From: Vagococcus fluvialis bH819
GTDB lineage: Bacteria > Bacillota > Bacilli > Lactobacillales > Vagococcaceae
Assembly: GCF_900163795.1 (NCBI RefSeq)
Contig: NZ_FWFD01000008.1
Span: forward strand, 124,001 to 188,000
Direction of reading: 5' to 3'
Length of the DNA stretch: 64,000 nucleotides
Shown one piece after another: positions 1-10,942 of this stretch (within the stretch, counting starts at the first letter, position 1; each line of letters begins with the position of its first letter). The position numbers and the translations under genes are program-made. Below the pieces are notes generated by a model that was not told the DNA's origin, did not search any database, and saw nothing but the letters and a program-made list of their open reading frames with translations.

Positions 1-2716
1 TTTCTAATTTTTCATGACTACCTACATCTTCTTTAATAGCACGACAACGTTGACAAGTTTCTCCTGTTGCATGTTCAACTAAAACTGACATATTATCAAA
101 TTTAATCGCATTTTCAGGTACTTCAGCATTAACAGAAGCCACTTCAAAACCTGAAACGATTAATACTTGTTCTAAGTTTGTATTTAAAGCTTCTAATAAC
201 ACTTTAATTGGTTCACTTGGATAGATGGTTACTTTCGCTTCAAATGATTTACCAATTAATTTTTCAGTACGTGCTTCTTCTAGAGCTTTTAAAACATTAT
301 TTCGAACATCCATAAAATTATTCCATAAATCTAAAATTTCTTCTTGATCTGGATAAACTGTAAATCCAGGAAGTTCAGCTAATTGAACAAACTCTTCTTC
401 CTCTTGTAAATACTCCCAGATTTCTTCAGCTGTATGAGGTAAAATTGGCGTCATTAATTTTGTTAATGCCACTAACACTTCATAGAAAACAGTTTGCATA
501 GCACGACGTTCGTGATTATTTTCAGCTTCAATATAAACAACATCTTTGGCAAAATCTAAGTAGAAGGCTGATAATTCATTGTTACAGAAATTAACTAATC
601 TCTTGTACACCGTTGAGAATGAATAACTGTCATAACCTTTTTCTCTGATTGTTTGAATTTCTTGATTCAAGCGAATCATCATGTATTTATCCACAGAACG
701 TAAATCGTCATATGCCACAGCATTTACTTTTGCATCAAAATCTGATGTATTAGCAAGTAAAAAACGCATTGTGTTACGGATTTTACGATACACTTCCGCA
801 ATTGAATTCAATGTATTCATGTCCGCTTTTACATCTGACTCATAATCCACACTAGAAACCCATAGACGTAAAATATCTGCACCTAATTGATTCGTAACTT
901 TACTTGGTTCAATCGTATTACCTAATGATTTACTTTGCTTACGACCTTGAGGATCTAAAGTAAAACCTTGTGAGATAACGGCTTTATAGGGTGAAACACC
1001 ATTAATAGCCACACTAGTTGTAATACTAGAGTTAAACCAACCACGGTATTGGTCAGAGCCTTCTAAATAAAGATCAGCTGGGAATGATAAATTATCACGA
1101 CCACGTAAAACAGCCTCATGTGATGAACCAGAATCAAACCAAACATCCATGATATCTGTTTCTTTTGTAAATTCTCCATTTGGACTTCCCGGATGAGTAA
1201 ATCCTTCTGGTAATAACTCTTTAGCTTCACGTTCATACCAAACTCTTGAACCATGTTCAGCGAATAAATTAGCTACATGTTCAATAATTTCTGGTGTAAT
1301 AATTGGCTCTTCATTTTCAGCATAGAAAATTGGTAATGGTACACCCCATGCACGTTGACGAGAAATAACCCAATCGCCACGGTCACGAACCATGTTATAA
1401 AGACGCGTTTTACCCCATGGAATAATCCAATCTACTTTTTCAACTTCTGATAAAATGTTATCTCTAAATTTATCAATTGATGCAAACCATTGTGCCGTTG
1501 CTCTAAAGATAACTGGTTTCTTAGTTCTCCAGTCATGTGGATAACTATGTGTAAAGAAGTCTAATTTAAGTAGAGCTTCTTTTTCTTCTAACAATTCAGT
1601 AATCATTGGGTTCGCTTTATCATAGAAAATTCCTTCAAAACCAGGAGCTTCAGACGTGAAACATCCTCTGTTATCCACAGGTGATAAAACATCTAAACCA
1701 TATTTACGGCCAACAATGTAGTCATCATCCCCATGCCCTGGTGCTGTATGAACTAAACCAGTACCAGCCTCAAGGGTAACATGATCACCTAAAATTAATA
1801 ATGATTCACGATCATAGAATGGATGTTGAGCTGTCATTCCTTCTAGCGCTTCACCCTTTAATTCTTCAATAATTTCAGGATTATTCCAACCAATAGCATT
1901 AGAAACTGTTTCTAGCAATTCTTTAGCAACCATATATTTTTTTCCTTCAACAGAAACAATTACGTAAGCAAAATCTTTGTTTACAGTAATAGCTAAGTTA
2001 GCCGGTAATGTCCAAGGTGTTGTTGTCCAAATAACAAAATTCACATCATCTGTTAGTTTGCCTTGACCATCTTTTACTTTAAACGCTACATAGATAGAAG
2101 CAGATTTAACATCTTTGTACTCAATCTCCGCTTCAGCAAGTGATGATTCACTTGATGGTGACCAGTAGATAGGCTTTAATCCTTTATAAATGTAACCTTT
2201 TTCAGCCATTTTACCAAAAACTCTAATTTGTGCAGCTTCGTAATCTTTTGTTAAAGTAATATAAGGATTATCCCACTCACCAGCAACTCCCAGACGTTTA
2301 AAGTCATCACGTTGTTTGTCTACTTGAGTTAAGGCGTACTCTTCACATTTTTTAAGGTATTCTGCGCGAGTCATTTCTTTACGTTTAATCCCTTTATTAG
2401 TTAAAACTTGTTCAATTGGTAAACCATGTGTATCAAATCCTGGAACATAAGGAGATCTAAAACCAGACATTGATTTCGAGCGAACAATAATATCTTTACT
2501 AATTTTATTTAAAGAATGGCCTAAATGGATATTACCATTAGCATAAGGAGGGCCATCATGTAAAATAAAAGTCGGTTTCCCTTGATTCAATTCTTGACGA
2601 CGTTCATAAATTTTTTGTTCTTCCCAATTTTTTTGCCATTCAACTTCTCTGTTTGGTAAATTTCCTCTCATTGGGAAACCTGTTTTACCTAAATGTAGCG
2701 TTTCTTTTGTTTTCAT
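1..2716 (-). CDS. ileS: Isoleucyl-tRNA synthetase, partial (C-terminus beyond left edge)
   Basis: Charges tRNA-Ile with isoleucine in the cytoplasm. About 905 residues are visible of a family usually near 930, so only the last 20-25 residues are missing. The class I HIGH motif reads GNIHLGH near residue 60. The second signature reads KQSKS (926-940), where KMSKS is the textbook form. The C-terminal zinc-binding cysteines begin just inside the left edge (CQRC). The ATG at 2716 follows a GGAAAGGA ribosome binding site. A T-box leader lies upstream, so expression should respond to uncharged tRNA-Ile. It follows divIVA, the usual place in Firmicutes. Confidence 0.97.
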   Translation of the reverse strand, partial: MKTKETLHLGKTGFPMRGNLPNREVEWQKNWEEQKIYERRQELNQGKPTFILHDGPPYANGNIHLGHSLNKISKDIIVRSKSMSGFRSPYVPGFDTHGLPIEQVLTNKGIKRKEMTRAEYLKKCEEYALTQVDKQRDDFKRLGVAGEWDNPYITLTKDYEAAQIRVFGKMAEKGYIYKGLKPIYWSPSSESSLAEAEIEYKDVKSASIYVAFKVKDGQGKLTDDVNFVIWTTTPWTLPANLAITVNKDFAYVIVSVEGKKYMVAKELLETVSNAIGWNNPEIIEELKGEALEGMTAQHPFYDRESLLILGDHVTLEAGTGLVHTAPGHGDDDYIVGRKYGLDVLSPVDNRGCFTSEAPGFEGIFYDKANPMITELLEEKEALLKLDFFTHSYPHDWRTKKPVIFRATAQWFASIDKFRDNILSEVEKVDWIIPWGKTRLYNMVRDRGDWVISRQRAWGVPLPIFYAENEEPIITPEIIEHVANLFAEHGSRVWYEREAKELLPEGFTHPGSPNGEFTKETDIMDVWFDSGSSHEAVLRGRDNLSFPADLYLEGSDQYRGWFNSSITTSVAINGVSPYKAVISQGFTLDPQGRKQSKSLGNTIEPSKVTNQLGADILRLWVSSVDYESDVKADMNTLNSIAEVYRKIRNTMRFLLANTSDFDAKVNAVAYDDLRSVDKYMMIRLNQEIQTIREKGYDSYSFSTVYKRLVNFCNNELSAFYLDFAKDVVYIEAENNHERRAMQTVFYEVLVALTKLMTPILPHTAEEIWEYLQEEEEFVQLAELPGFTVYPDQEEILDLWNNFMDVRNNVLKALEEARTEKLIGKSFEAKVTIYPSEPIKVLLEALNTNLEQVLIVSGFEVASVNAEVPENAIKFDNMSVLVEHATGETCQRCRAIKEDVGSHEKLE

Positions 2717-2744
2717 ATACAAATTCCTTTCCTTTTAAAAAATA

Positions 2745-2968
2745 TATAAAAAAAGACCCCTCCCTATAAAGGGACGAAGTCTTCGTGTTACCACCCATGT
2801 TTATATTTGAAATAAATCAAATATTACTCTCTCATGATAACGGTCTTTAACCGGTATTGCTTAATTAAATTTCAACAATACATTAAATGAAGGATCTTTT
2901 CTGTATCAGAGTCTTATCAGGTTTTCACTACTCCTGACTCACTTAAAAGAATAATACAGACTTTTCTG
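2745..2968 (-). ncRNA. T-box leader of ileS
   Basis: Read on the minus strand, the conserved T-box core GGGTGGTAACACG lies at 2784-2796. It is followed by a terminator-like stem (GAC...GTCCC with GGGAGGGGTC) and a run of seven T, then the ileS start. Upstream are several stem-forming segments typical of stem I. I could not assign the specifier codon with confidence; isoleucine is inferred from the gene downstream. The leader fills the whole gap between divIVA and ileS. Confidence 0.9.
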
Positions 2969-2977
2969 TTTCATTTA

Positions 2978-3736
2978 TTATTTTACACGACTACGGCTTG
3001 CACGTTCTGGACGGCCACCTTTTTTAGTCTCTTCTTTTATTTTTTCAGATTTCTTTTCTGGTTTTTCTTCTGGTAAAACAATCTCAGTTTCTTTAAATTC
3101 TGGCTTGACTTCAATAGCTACTGATGTTGGATCACTACTGTTAGCAGATTCAACCGCATCAAGTACTTCTTTAAATGCTGTATGGCTACTATCAACATAC
3201 GCACCGAATGGTTTTAACAATTCATCCCACTCTTCACTTTTCACAATTTGTAGTTGAGATTCTAATAACACAGATAAATTTCTGTGGAAAACACGTGTTT
3301 TTTTCTTTAAATCATCTGTTTCTACAGCTAATTGGCGAGCACGTTCACTTGCTTCAAGTAAAATTTGATTCGCTTTGTTAGTTGAACCAGTGATTAATTC
3401 TTCACTCATTTTATTGGCATGAGCTAAAATATCTTCTGATTGTGCTTGAGCCTGTTGAATGGCTAAGTCACTTTCTTTTGTTGCATTTTCTTTTAATTTA
3501 TCAGCTGTATCTTGTGCGACGATGATTGATTGATTCAATGAGTCTTTTAATTCATTGAAGTAACTCAATTTTTCTTCAGCTTGTTTGGCTTGCTTTTCAA
3601 CTTCTCTATTTTCAGAAACTAATTTTTCCACATCTAGTGCGATTTGATCTAAGAAATCATCTACTTGATCTTTGTCATATCCTTTAAATTTTGATCCAAA
3701 ACTTTTACTTGTAATATCGATTGGTTTTATTGACAT
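2978..3736 (-). CDS. divIVA: Cell division/polar protein DivIVA
   Basis: Coiled-coil scaffold that binds curved membrane at poles and septa. The N-terminus has the lipid-binding domain pattern (SIKPIDITSKSFG, then KGYDKDQVDDFLDQ) in residues 2-32. A long coiled coil follows to about residue 180, and a charged, low-complexity tail ends in a basic RASRSRVK. At 252 residues it is longer than the Bacillus protein (about 164), as is usual in enterococci and streptococci. GAGGTG precedes the ATG. It is the last gene of the ylm division block, 20 bases after ylmH. Confidence 0.96.
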   Translation of the reverse strand: MSIKPIDITSKSFGSKFKGYDKDQVDDFLDQIALDVEKLVSENREVEKQAKQAEEKLSYFNELKDSLNQSIIVAQDTADKLKENATKESDLAIQQAQAQSEDILAHANKMSEELITGSTNKANQILLEASERARQLAVETDDLKKKTRVFHRNLSVLLESQLQIVKSEEWDELLKPFGAYVDSSHTAFKEVLDAVESANSSDPTSVAIEVKPEFKETEIVLPEEKPEKKSEKIKEETKKGGRPERASRSRVK

Positions 3737-3756
3737 TTCTTCACCTCATAAATAAG

Positions 3757-4548
3757 TTACTTTCTCAAGACACGAATGCCCAAGCGAACTTTATCTTTTT
3801 TTGTTTTTCCTTGCTCTTCGAGTATTTGGATACGGCCTAATTTTCTAACTGATATAATATCTAGATAATCAACAACATAATCAACTCGTTCTGTTTCTAC
3901 CCAATTAACTTTGACTCTCTTTGATTCTACTATCTGTTTAGCTCTTTGCCTAGATATATTATATACTGTGGAAATAATATTATCAATTCTTAAGGAACTG
4001 ACCGTTAATCCTTCTTCAATCCACTCATTTGTCGGAACAATAAGGTCCGTATAAGTAATTTTTTCAAAACGAACACCAAAGGAACCTATCTTATCTACTT
4101 GATTAACAATATAGTTTGCCATTGTATCTTTAATAAATACTTGCCATCTTGAGCGATCTGTAATAATATCACCAATAAACTCACGCTTTATACCAGTACT
4201 CATCAAAGTGCCTAATATTTTTCCATGACTTAAGGAACCAAACTTCGTAGGGTACTTAATTTCATAAATAGCAATATCATAATCTTCTTGCTGCGGTTCG
4301 TAGTAACTGGGATAAATCACAGCACATTGACGCTCAGAATTTTCAAATCCCCCAAATAGAGAAAATTTGATATCATTTTTTTTGCCAATAAGGCTACTTA
4401 AAATGAAAGCCTCTCTAGGATTTAAAAAATCTGTTACGTAAGGTGCGTATTGATTTTCTACTTGTTCAAACCAACTAATCACATTATCAATAAAAGGATG
4501 TTCGTCCTTGCGAAAATGCTGGTACACATTAGCTAGCAAAAAACTCAC
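3757..4548 (-). CDS. ylmH: YlmH-type S4 RNA-binding protein
   Basis: Member of the YlmH family in the division cluster. Family knowledge: S4-domain protein that binds ribosomal complexes, with a reported role in ribosome-associated quality control. The S4 domain is C-terminal, about residues 185-245 (ISRQRAKQIVESKRVKVN). The N-terminal part matches the YlmH-specific domain (YQHFRKDEHPFIDNV). The start is uncertain: the GTG at 4548 is very close to its AAAGGAT site, and a TTG three codons in or a GTG at codon 8 (NVYQHF) are alternatives. Sits between ylmG and divIVA. Confidence 0.92.
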   Translation of the reverse strand: MSFLLANVYQHFRKDEHPFIDNVISWFEQVENQYAPYVTDFLNPREAFILSSLIGKKNDIKFSLFGGFENSERQCAVIYPSYYEPQQEDYDIAIYEIKYPTKFGSLSHGKILGTLMSTGIKREFIGDIITDRSRWQVFIKDTMANYIVNQVDKIGSFGVRFEKITYTDLIVPTNEWIEEGLTVSSLRIDNIISTVYNISRQRAKQIVESKRVKVNWVETERVDYVVDYLDIISVRKLGRIQILEEQGKTKKDKVRLGIRVLRK

Positions 4549-4567
4549 ATCCTTTCTCTTTTAAAAT

Positions 4568-4846
4568 TTAGTACCCAAAAACCAATTGGGTTACAAGTTT
4601 AGCTAGCCCATTACTTACAAGTTGTAAAGCAATTACTGCTACAATAATTGTAAAATCTATCGGACCAAACGATAAAGGCAATCGGTCAAACAAACTTAAA
4701 TATGGTCTACTAATTTTTATAATAAATTGTCCTATTTTTGATTCATATGCTCCTGGAAACCAAGACAATAATGCATATGCTATAAGTACAAATGAATAAA
4801 TTTCTACTGCTTTAAGAAATATCATTAAAAGATTTATAATTAACAT
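4568..4846 (-). CDS. ylmG: YggT-family membrane protein (YlmG)
   Basis: Small integral membrane protein of 92 residues with two hydrophobic segments, about 5-27 and 66-90. They flank the conserved middle region of the YggT family (LLSWFPGAYESKIGQFIIKISRPYL without a break). The biochemical role is unknown; the family is linked to division by its constant position between sepF and ylmH. It is 12 bases downstream of sepF in one operon. Confidence 0.92.
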   Translation of the reverse strand: MLIINLLMIFLKAVEIYSFVLIAYALLSWFPGAYESKIGQFIIKISRPYLSLFDRLPLSFGPIDFTIIVAVIALQLVSNGLAKLVTQLVFGY

Positions 4847-4858
4847 AACTGTACACCC

Positions 4859-5425
4859 TTAATAATTAGATAAGTGTGTTGAAATTAAACTTTGTGCTAC
4901 TGAAGAATCAACATCTACATTTGCCGGTGAACAAATAAATATTTCTTCGCCTATTCTTTGGATGTCTCCATCAACAGCATAAATAGCACCAGTTACAAAA
5001 TCAACCACTCTTCGTGCTTGAAATTCTTCCATTGCTGAAAAAGTTATAATAACAATTTCTTTTCTAAACAATGCTTGAGCAATTGATTTACAATCTGAAT
5101 AAGCTCTAGGCTCGAATACAGTAATTTTACGATGTACACGTTTGTTTTCAGTTTGACGTCGCTGATTTTTATCGTTTACATTTTGGTAAGCGTTCATATC
5201 AACAACTTTTTTATTGGTAAGATTGGTTGAAGAAGTTTGACCTAAAGAAGTTGCATTTTTTTCTTCAGACGCTTGATAAGCGTAAGATGGTTCATTAGAA
5301 TATTGTGTCTCTTCTTTTTCAAAACTTTCTTCATCTACCATGGGAGCGTCTAAATTAATATCTTCTTCCTGTGAATCATCCAGTCCAAAAAAATTGGACC
5401 AATTTTTTGATTTAAATAAATTCAT
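4859..5425 (-). CDS. sepF: Cell division protein SepF
   Basis: Cytoplasmic partner of FtsZ that forms rings and anchors FtsZ to the membrane. The N-terminal amphipathic helix is MNLFKSKNWSNFFGL. It is followed by an acidic, variable linker to about residue 100 and the conserved SepF core (ITVFEPRAYSDCKSIAQAL to ICSPANVDV). At 188 residues it is of normal size. The start overlaps the stop of the upstream YggS-family gene by four bases, suggesting translational coupling. Confidence 0.96.
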   Translation of the reverse strand: MNLFKSKNWSNFFGLDDSQEEDINLDAPMVDEESFEKEETQYSNEPSYAYQASEEKNATSLGQTSSTNLTNKKVVDMNAYQNVNDKNQRRQTENKRVHRKITVFEPRAYSDCKSIAQALFRKEIVIITFSAMEEFQARRVVDFVTGAIYAVDGDIQRIGEEIFICSPANVDVDSSVAQSLISTHLSNY

Positions 5426-6132
5426 CTTTCTGCCACCTCGTTTCCTTCTTCATTAAAAAATTTTGAGCCCACTCGAACAAACGTGGCACCTTCTTGAATA
5501 GCTACTTCATAATCACGACTCATCCCCATACTTAATTCAGTACAAGGAGCGTAACTTAAGTCCTTCTCTTCAATCGTCACCTTTAACTTATTCAAAGTAG
5601 AAAAAATAGACTGTAATTCTTCTCTTTTTGCTTCAAAAGGTGCCATTGTCATTAAACCTATAACGACAACATTTTTAAATTCCGAAAGTGATTGTATAAA
5701 CTCTTCCACTTCAGATATTGTCAGCCCTTGTTTCGAAGTTTCCTCTGAAACATTTACTTGAACAAAACACTTGATAGGATTTAGAGCTCGCTTATTTATT
5801 TCCTCAGCAAGTTTAAAATTATCTAACGCATGAAAATAATCAATATCATTAATAATATTTTTTACCTTTCGGCGCTGTAAATTACCTATAAAATGCCATT
5901 TAATTTGCTTTTGGTCAGAAAGAAAAGCTTTCTTTTCTATTAGTTTTTCCATTCTATTTTCTGCAAAGTGAACAATACCTGTATCAGCAACTTGTTTCGT
6001 TGTTTCATTATCTACAGATTTACTGACACAAATTAAGTTCACAGAATGTGGATTTCTGTGACTTAACTCGCAGTTTTTTTGAATGTTTGTTTCAATACTT
6101 TGAATATTTGTTTTTATTGTTTGTTCAAGCAC
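5422..6132 (-). CDS. ylmE: YggS/YlmE family PLP-binding protein
   Basis: Pyridoxal phosphate homeostasis protein of the alanine racemase-like TIM-barrel fold, with no known catalytic activity of its own. The PLP lysine lies in LICVSK near residue 38, followed by HFAENRMEKL and WHFIGNLQRRKVK. The PLP-phosphate region GLSMGMSRD (here ELSMGMSRDYEVAI) lies near residues 200-215. Length 236 is slightly above the usual 225-230. The start is GTG after GAGGTGAG. Between ftsZ and sepF, as in Bacillus. Confidence 0.94.
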   Translation of the reverse strand: MLEQTIKTNIQSIETNIQKNCELSHRNPHSVNLICVSKSVDNETTKQVADTGIVHFAENRMEKLIEKKAFLSDQKQIKWHFIGNLQRRKVKNIINDIDYFHALDNFKLAEEINKRALNPIKCFVQVNVSEETSKQGLTISEVEEFIQSLSEFKNVVVIGLMTMAPFEAKREELQSIFSTLNKLKVTIEEKDLSYAPCTELSMGMSRDYEVAIQEGATFVRVGSKFFNEEGNEVAER

Positions 6133-6146
6133 TACCTACTCACCTC

Positions 6147-7406
6147 TTATTTTTTTCTTCTAAAGAATGGTGGTGTACTCAACTCATCATCATCATCATC
6201 TGAAGAATGATCTGATTCAGTATTACTAAATGTATCAAAATCTCTCTTTTCGATTGATTCGAATTGTGTTTCATCAGGCACATTGCGTGTTGGTGTTTCA
6301 CGACGGATGTCCCAATCACCAAATGCTCCATTATTTGTATTAGTTGCTTCAGCTTCAACTTGTTTAGCTTCTTGCGCTGGTCTTACTTGACGTTGAACCA
6401 TTCCTTGAGTTGTCACATTGCCTCTTGGAGCCATTGGACGTTCTCTTTTTCCTGGATCAATTCCAGTTGCAATAACTGTTACAATGATTTCATCACCTAG
6501 TTGATCATTAACTGATGTACCTAAAATAATATTTACATCGCCACCAGTAGCGCTTGCCACAATTTCAGAAGCATCTTGTGCTTCAAATAATGTCATGTCT
6601 AATCCACCAGTGATATTTAATAAGACTTGCTCAGCACCTTCAATAGAAGTTTCTAATAATGGAGATGCGATTGCTTTTCTAGTTGCTTCGATAACACGGT
6701 CTTCACCGTTAGCCACACCAATACCCATAAGGGCAGTTCCTTGGTCTTCCATGACTGTCTTCACATCAGCAAAGTCTAAGTTGACATAACCTGGAGATGT
6801 AATTAAATCTGAGATACCTTGAACACCTTGGCGTAATACGTTATCAGCTTCTCTGAAAGCTTCCAACATTGGTGTTTTCTTATCAACGATTTCTAATAAA
6901 CGATTATTAGAAATAATAACTAATGTATCAACATTTTCTTTTAATTCTGAAATACCTTCTGCTGCAAATCTGCTGCGTTTTGGTCCTTCAAAACTAAATG
7001 GTCTTGTTACTACTCCAACTGTTAAGGCACCTTGCGCTTTAGCAATTCCTGCAACAACAGGAGCGGCACCAGTACCAGTACCACCACCCATTCCAGAAGT
7101 GATAAATACTAAGTCTGCACCTTGAAGTGAAGCGGCAATTTGCTCTTCGCTTTCACTAGCTGCTTTTTCACCAACGTCTGGTAAAGAGCCTGCACCTAAT
7201 CCTTTTGTAAATTTTGGTCCTAATTGAATCACTGTTTCAGCTTTTGAATGTTGTAAAGCTTGAACGTCCGTATTAGCTACGATAAATTCTACTCCCTTAA
7301 CACCCTCATCAATCATGCGATTTACGGCATTACCACCAGCGCCACCGACACCGATAACTTTGATAACTGCGCCAGTGTTTACTGTGCTATCTAAAGAAAA
7401 TTCCAT
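6147..7406 (-). CDS. ftsZ: Cell division GTPase FtsZ
   Basis: Tubulin-like GTPase that forms the cytokinetic Z ring. The N-terminal GTP site has [13 protein letters not shown] and the tubulin signature GMGGGTGTG around residue 105. The T7 loop region is [11 protein letters not shown]. The C-terminal peptide is [12 protein letters not shown], the docking tail for FtsA and SepF, reached through an acidic DDDDD linker. 419 residues, normal. It is 21 bases after ftsA. Confidence 0.98.
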   Translation of the reverse strand: MEFSLDSTVNTGAVIKVIGVGGAGGNAVNRMIDEGVKGVEFIVANTDVQALQHSKAETVIQLGPKFTKGLGAGSLPDVGEKAASESEEQIAASLQGADLVFITSGMGGGTGTGAAPVVAGIAKAQGALTVGVVTRPFSFEGPKRSRFAAEGISELKENVDTLVIISNNRLLEIVDKKTPMLEAFREADNVLRQGVQGISDLITSPGYVNLDFADVKTVMEDQGTALMGIGVANGEDRVIEATRKAIASPLLETSIEGAEQVLLNITGGLDMTLFEAQDASEIVASATGGDVNIILGTSVNDQLGDEIIVTVIATGIDPGKRERPMAPRGNVTTQGMVQRQVRPAQEAKQVEAEATNTNNGAFGDWDIRRETPTRNVPDETQFESIEKRDFDTFSNTESDHSSDDDDDELSTPPFFRRKK

Positions 7407-7427
7407 TGTTTGTTTCCTCCTAGGATA

Positions 7428-8762
7428 TTAATCGAATATGTTAGACAAGAAACCTTTAAACTTGTTACCGATTCCTTCTTTTTCAGTTGGTTCTACTTCA
7501 ACTTCTGTTACTGTTTCTTTTGGTTGTACTGGCTGTGTCTCAACTTTTTTAGGTTGCTCCATTGGAACTTCTCTATTATGTGTTACTACTTTTTTCTTGT
7601 TGTCATAAATTGCTAATTTTGTAACGTGATAAACTTCATCCAGTTGAGCAACATATTCAACAATTGCGATACCATTAGCGAACACTGGGTTACGTAATCC
7701 CATATGGTTTGGAACATATAATTTTACGTTTGTTTCAAAAATGTCAGCTGCAAGTTCTACCACACCTGGTAAACTCGCTGCTCCACCAGTTAAAATAACA
7801 CCACCTGGTAAATTTAACGCATCAATACTATCTAAAACTGCTTTAGATTTTGTAAAGATTTGTTCTGCCCGAGCTTCAATGATTTCAGATAAATATCTTT
7901 CATCGATTCTTACGGGTTCATTTTTTCCAATAACATCAACTGGAAATTCTTCATTAGATGATGTTCTTTCAGGATAAGCATAACCATAATTAATTTTTAA
8001 AGTCTCTGCGTTTGTTAACGATGTATTTAAAACAACAGAGATATCTTTAGTAACAAACTCGCCACCCTCTTGTTCTACGTGAGAGAACTTCAATTCTCTT
8101 TCGTACATAACAGAAGTTGTGGTTTGTCCGCCACCCATGTCAATAATTGTTGTTCCAAAATCTTTTTCGCCATCTGAAAGGATCGACTCAGCTAATGCTA
8201 ATGGTGTAATCACCATTTCTTCAACACCTAAACCTGCTTTTTCAACACATTTACGAATGTTGTGAACAATTGTTTTAGGGCCTGTAAATAATAAACCCTT
8301 CATGTCTAAGCGGACACCAATCATTCCTCTTGGATCTTTAATACCTTCAAATCCATCGACTTTAAATTCTTGTGGAATTAAAGTAATGACTTGACGTTCT
8401 GGTGGAGTAGATCTTACCACAGCTGCTGATGCAACATTTTTAACATCTGCTGAAGTGATTTCTTTTGATTCTGTGTTAACAGCAATCATGCCCTCACATT
8501 TTTCAACTTGAAGTAAGTTAGCAGGAATCCCCACGCTAACACTTCTAATTTGGACACCTGATTTTTCTTCTGCTTGTTTAACTGCTCTTTGAATAGATTG
8601 AACGGCTTTATCAATATCGATAACAATGCCTCGATCCAATCCTTTTGATTTTGCATTTCCAACGCCAATAATGTTAATTTGATTTTCTATGTACTCAGCT
8701 ACTACGACTTTCACTGATGTTGTTCCAATATCAAGACTCACATGTATTCCTGTTTTTGCCAT
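7428..8762 (-). CDS. ftsA: Cell division protein FtsA
   Basis: Actin-fold ATPase that tethers FtsZ filaments to the membrane. The phosphate-1 motif is LDIGTTSVKVVV near the N-terminus and the phosphate-2 motif is IIDMGGGQTTT near residue 205. The nucleotide loop LTGGAASLPGV is near residue 325. The C-terminus ends in an amphipathic GNKFKGFLSNIF, the membrane targeting sequence. 444 residues. The 138-base gap upstream leaves room for an internal promoter. Confidence 0.97.
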   Translation of the reverse strand: MAKTGIHVSLDIGTTSVKVVVAEYIENQINIIGVGNAKSKGLDRGIVIDIDKAVQSIQRAVKQAEEKSGVQIRSVSVGIPANLLQVEKCEGMIAVNTESKEITSADVKNVASAAVVRSTPPERQVITLIPQEFKVDGFEGIKDPRGMIGVRLDMKGLLFTGPKTIVHNIRKCVEKAGLGVEEMVITPLALAESILSDGEKDFGTTIIDMGGGQTTTSVMYERELKFSHVEQEGGEFVTKDISVVLNTSLTNAETLKINYGYAYPERTSSNEEFPVDVIGKNEPVRIDERYLSEIIEARAEQIFTKSKAVLDSIDALNLPGGVILTGGAASLPGVVELAADIFETNVKLYVPNHMGLRNPVFANGIAIVEYVAQLDEVYHVTKLAIYDNKKKVVTHNREVPMEQPKKVETQPVQPKETVTEVEVEPTEKEGIGNKFKGFLSNIFD

Positions 8763-8825
8763 GAAAGGTGTTCCCTCCTATTTTCTAACAGAGTCTTCCT
8801 CTATTATTGCATAATACCTCACACC

Positions 8826-8834
8826 ATTCTATCA
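8826..8834 (-). promoter_or_regulatory. Possible extended -10 promoter for ftsA-ftsZ
   Basis: On the minus strand TGATAGAAT forms an extended -10 element (TG-N-TAGAAT) in the divIB-ftsA gap, the only long gap inside the dcw cluster. The -35 region is poor (TTATTT at 17 bases), so this is a weak call. Confidence 0.35.
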
Positions 8835-8900
8835 TAAAATAGGGTATTAAATAAAGAAGAATACTATAATTGTTATTATTTTTTTCTTAAAAATATTGAA

Positions 8901-9833
8901 TCACTCTACAACTTCAATTGAACTACTTTCCTCAGTTGATTCAGATGTTTGGTGCGGATATGAAAAAACACCTGATAGTCCTGCTTCCATATCAATTACG
9001 CCTTTTTCTTTCATCTCTGCAGTTATCTTGTCATAAAAAGCCATTTTATCGGCAATGGTCGTTGAAAGACCAATCACTTCATTACCATCTTTCATTTTAA
9101 ACTTAATTCTAAATGGATTAGTTTTCGTTGCCAATGACTCGATACTCTCAATATTTGCTTTAAGGCCTGCATCAAATTTATTATACGCATCTAGGAATTC
9201 AGTTAAATTCTCACCTTCTTCAAAATTTTGTAATAAAGGTAAATTTTTATTAATTTCTTTAACTGGTTCTTTTAAAATAAGACCACTGGCTAAAACCTCA
9301 TAATCTTTTCCGCTTATTTTAACATAACCAATAGTAGGATATTCCTTGATGGTTACTTTAATTTGATTTAAATTCACTAGACTAATTTTAGCCGTTTCAA
9401 TTCTTTGGTCATTTTTTTTAATTTTTTGAGCCATTTCATTTTTATTAAAATACTGTTCCCACAGGCTTTTGCCTACTCTAATTTCTGATGAAGTAACCAC
9501 TTTGTTAGCGTCGCTATTTTCAATACCAGAAACAATAATTTTACCTACCTTACTTAATGGAGAAATAAAATACAATGTAATAAAAATCGAAATCACAAGC
9601 ACACTTAATATTAAAGATAGACGCTTAAGTAACTCTTTTTCTTTTGGTGTTTGACTGTATCTCAATTTACTAAAATTCAAGCCAAACTCTTTTTTACTTT
9701 CTTCTGTCTCAATTTCATCACTACTATAATTTTTATCACTTTTGACTTCTTCCGAAAAATCATCGGTATTCTCTTGAGGCGGTAGCATTAACTGTTTTTT
9801 TTCATTTATTTCTTTATTTTCATTGTCAGTCAT
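8901..9833 (-). CDS. divIB: Cell division protein DivIB/FtsQ
   Basis: Bitopic divisome protein that works with FtsL and DivIC to control septal peptidoglycan synthesis. An acidic cytoplasmic region of about 68 residues is followed by one transmembrane segment (about 70-92). A POTRA domain begins at KVGKIIVSGIENSDANKV, and the FtsQ/DivIB beta domain follows. The C-terminus is a short serine/glutamate tail. 310 residues is within the family range. It lies between murG and ftsA. Confidence 0.94.
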   Translation of the reverse strand: MTDNENKEINEKKQLMLPPQENTDDFSEEVKSDKNYSSDEIETEESKKEFGLNFSKLRYSQTPKEKELLKRLSLILSVLVISIFITLYFISPLSKVGKIIVSGIENSDANKVVTSSEIRVGKSLWEQYFNKNEMAQKIKKNDQRIETAKISLVNLNQIKVTIKEYPTIGYVKISGKDYEVLASGLILKEPVKEINKNLPLLQNFEEGENLTEFLDAYNKFDAGLKANIESIESLATKTNPFRIKFKMKDGNEVIGLSTTIADKMAFYDKITAEMKEKGVIDMEAGLSGVFSYPHQTSESTEESSSIEVVE

Positions 9834-9846
9834 TTTCTGCCTCCTC

Positions 9847-10941
9847 TTATGAGATTAACTCAATAATTAAACGGTACAAACGATCAGTCGCATCTTGAAT
9901 GCCTTCTTTTTTAGACGCTTCTGCCATTTCGCTTCTTTTGTTCTGATTAAGCATCAATTCATCAATTTTAGAGACCAGTGTCTCTTTAGTTAATTCATCA
10001 TTTCTAATCATCAACGCAGCATGCTTATCTACTAAGCTTTGAGCATTTTTTGTTTGATGGTCGTTTGTAACATTAGGACTTGGAATTAAAATAGAAGGCA
10101 AGCCTAAAGAAGTAATTTCAGCTAAAGAGGTTGCACCTGCACGACCCACAACAACATCTACATTTGCTAAAACATTTTCCATATTTTTTATGTAAGGAAC
10201 TACTTTAATGTTGTCTTTATTCCCTGTGATTGTCTTCCATTTTTGTTCAACATCACTAAAATATATTTCTCCTGAAGCATACAATATTTGATAGGGTTTC
10301 TCTGTTAATAAAGATAAACTATCTAATAACGCCTTGTTAATTGCTAGTGCACCACGGCTACCACCAAAAATTAAAACTGTTGAAACATTTGTTTGTAACC
10401 CATACTGAGTCAACACATCAGATTGTTTAATATTGGCAACTTCTTGAGCACGTGGATTACCAACCATCACAACTTTATCAGTTGGGAAATCTTTTGTTAC
10501 ATCTGAAAAACAAATACCAATCTTATCAACATATCTTGCTAAAAATTTATTAGTGACACCTGCCACACTATTTTGTTCATGAATAATTGTTGGAATGTTT
10601 AATTTGTGTGCTGCATATACAACTGAACCGCACACATACCCTCCTGTTCCAATCACAATATCTGGTTGGAATTTTTTTATAATTTGTTTAGCTTTCTTAA
10701 TACTGCTTAAAAATAAATAGACTGTTTTAAAATTACTTAAAGATAAGGAACGTTTAAATCCTTGAATTTCAATTGTCTCAAACGGAATTCCTTGATCTGG
10801 AACTATTTTACTTTCTAGACCTTTTTTAGTTCCCACAAATAAAAATTCAGCGTCAGGATGTTTCTTTTTTATATATTTAACAAGAGAAACGGCTGGATAT
10901 ATGTGACCACCCGTACCTCCGCCAGATACTAGTACTTTCAT
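9847..10941 (-). CDS. murG: UDP-GlcNAc:lipid I GlcNAc transferase MurG
   Basis: Makes lipid II from lipid I at the inner face of the membrane. GT-B fold: the first glycine loop [11 protein letters not shown] is at residues 7-17. [15 protein letters not shown] is near residue 95 and the C-terminal donor-site region is [22 protein letters not shown]. 364 residues. Its start is one base from the stop of murD, so the two are translationally coupled. Confidence 0.98.
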   Translation of the reverse strand: MKVLVSGGGTGGHIYPAVSLVKYIKKKHPDAEFLFVGTKKGLESKIVPDQGIPFETIEIQGFKRSLSLSNFKTVYLFLSSIKKAKQIIKKFQPDIVIGTGGYVCGSVVYAAHKLNIPTIIHEQNSVAGVTNKFLARYVDKIGICFSDVTKDFPTDKVVMVGNPRAQEVANIKQSDVLTQYGLQTNVSTVLIFGGSRGALAINKALLDSLSLLTEKPYQILYASGEIYFSDVEQKWKTITGNKDNIKVVPYIKNMENVLANVDVVVGRAGATSLAEITSLGLPSILIPSPNVTNDHQTKNAQSLVDKHAALMIRNDELTKETLVSKIDELMLNQNKRSEMAEASKKEGIQDATDRLYRLIIELIS

Positions 10942-10942
10942 A

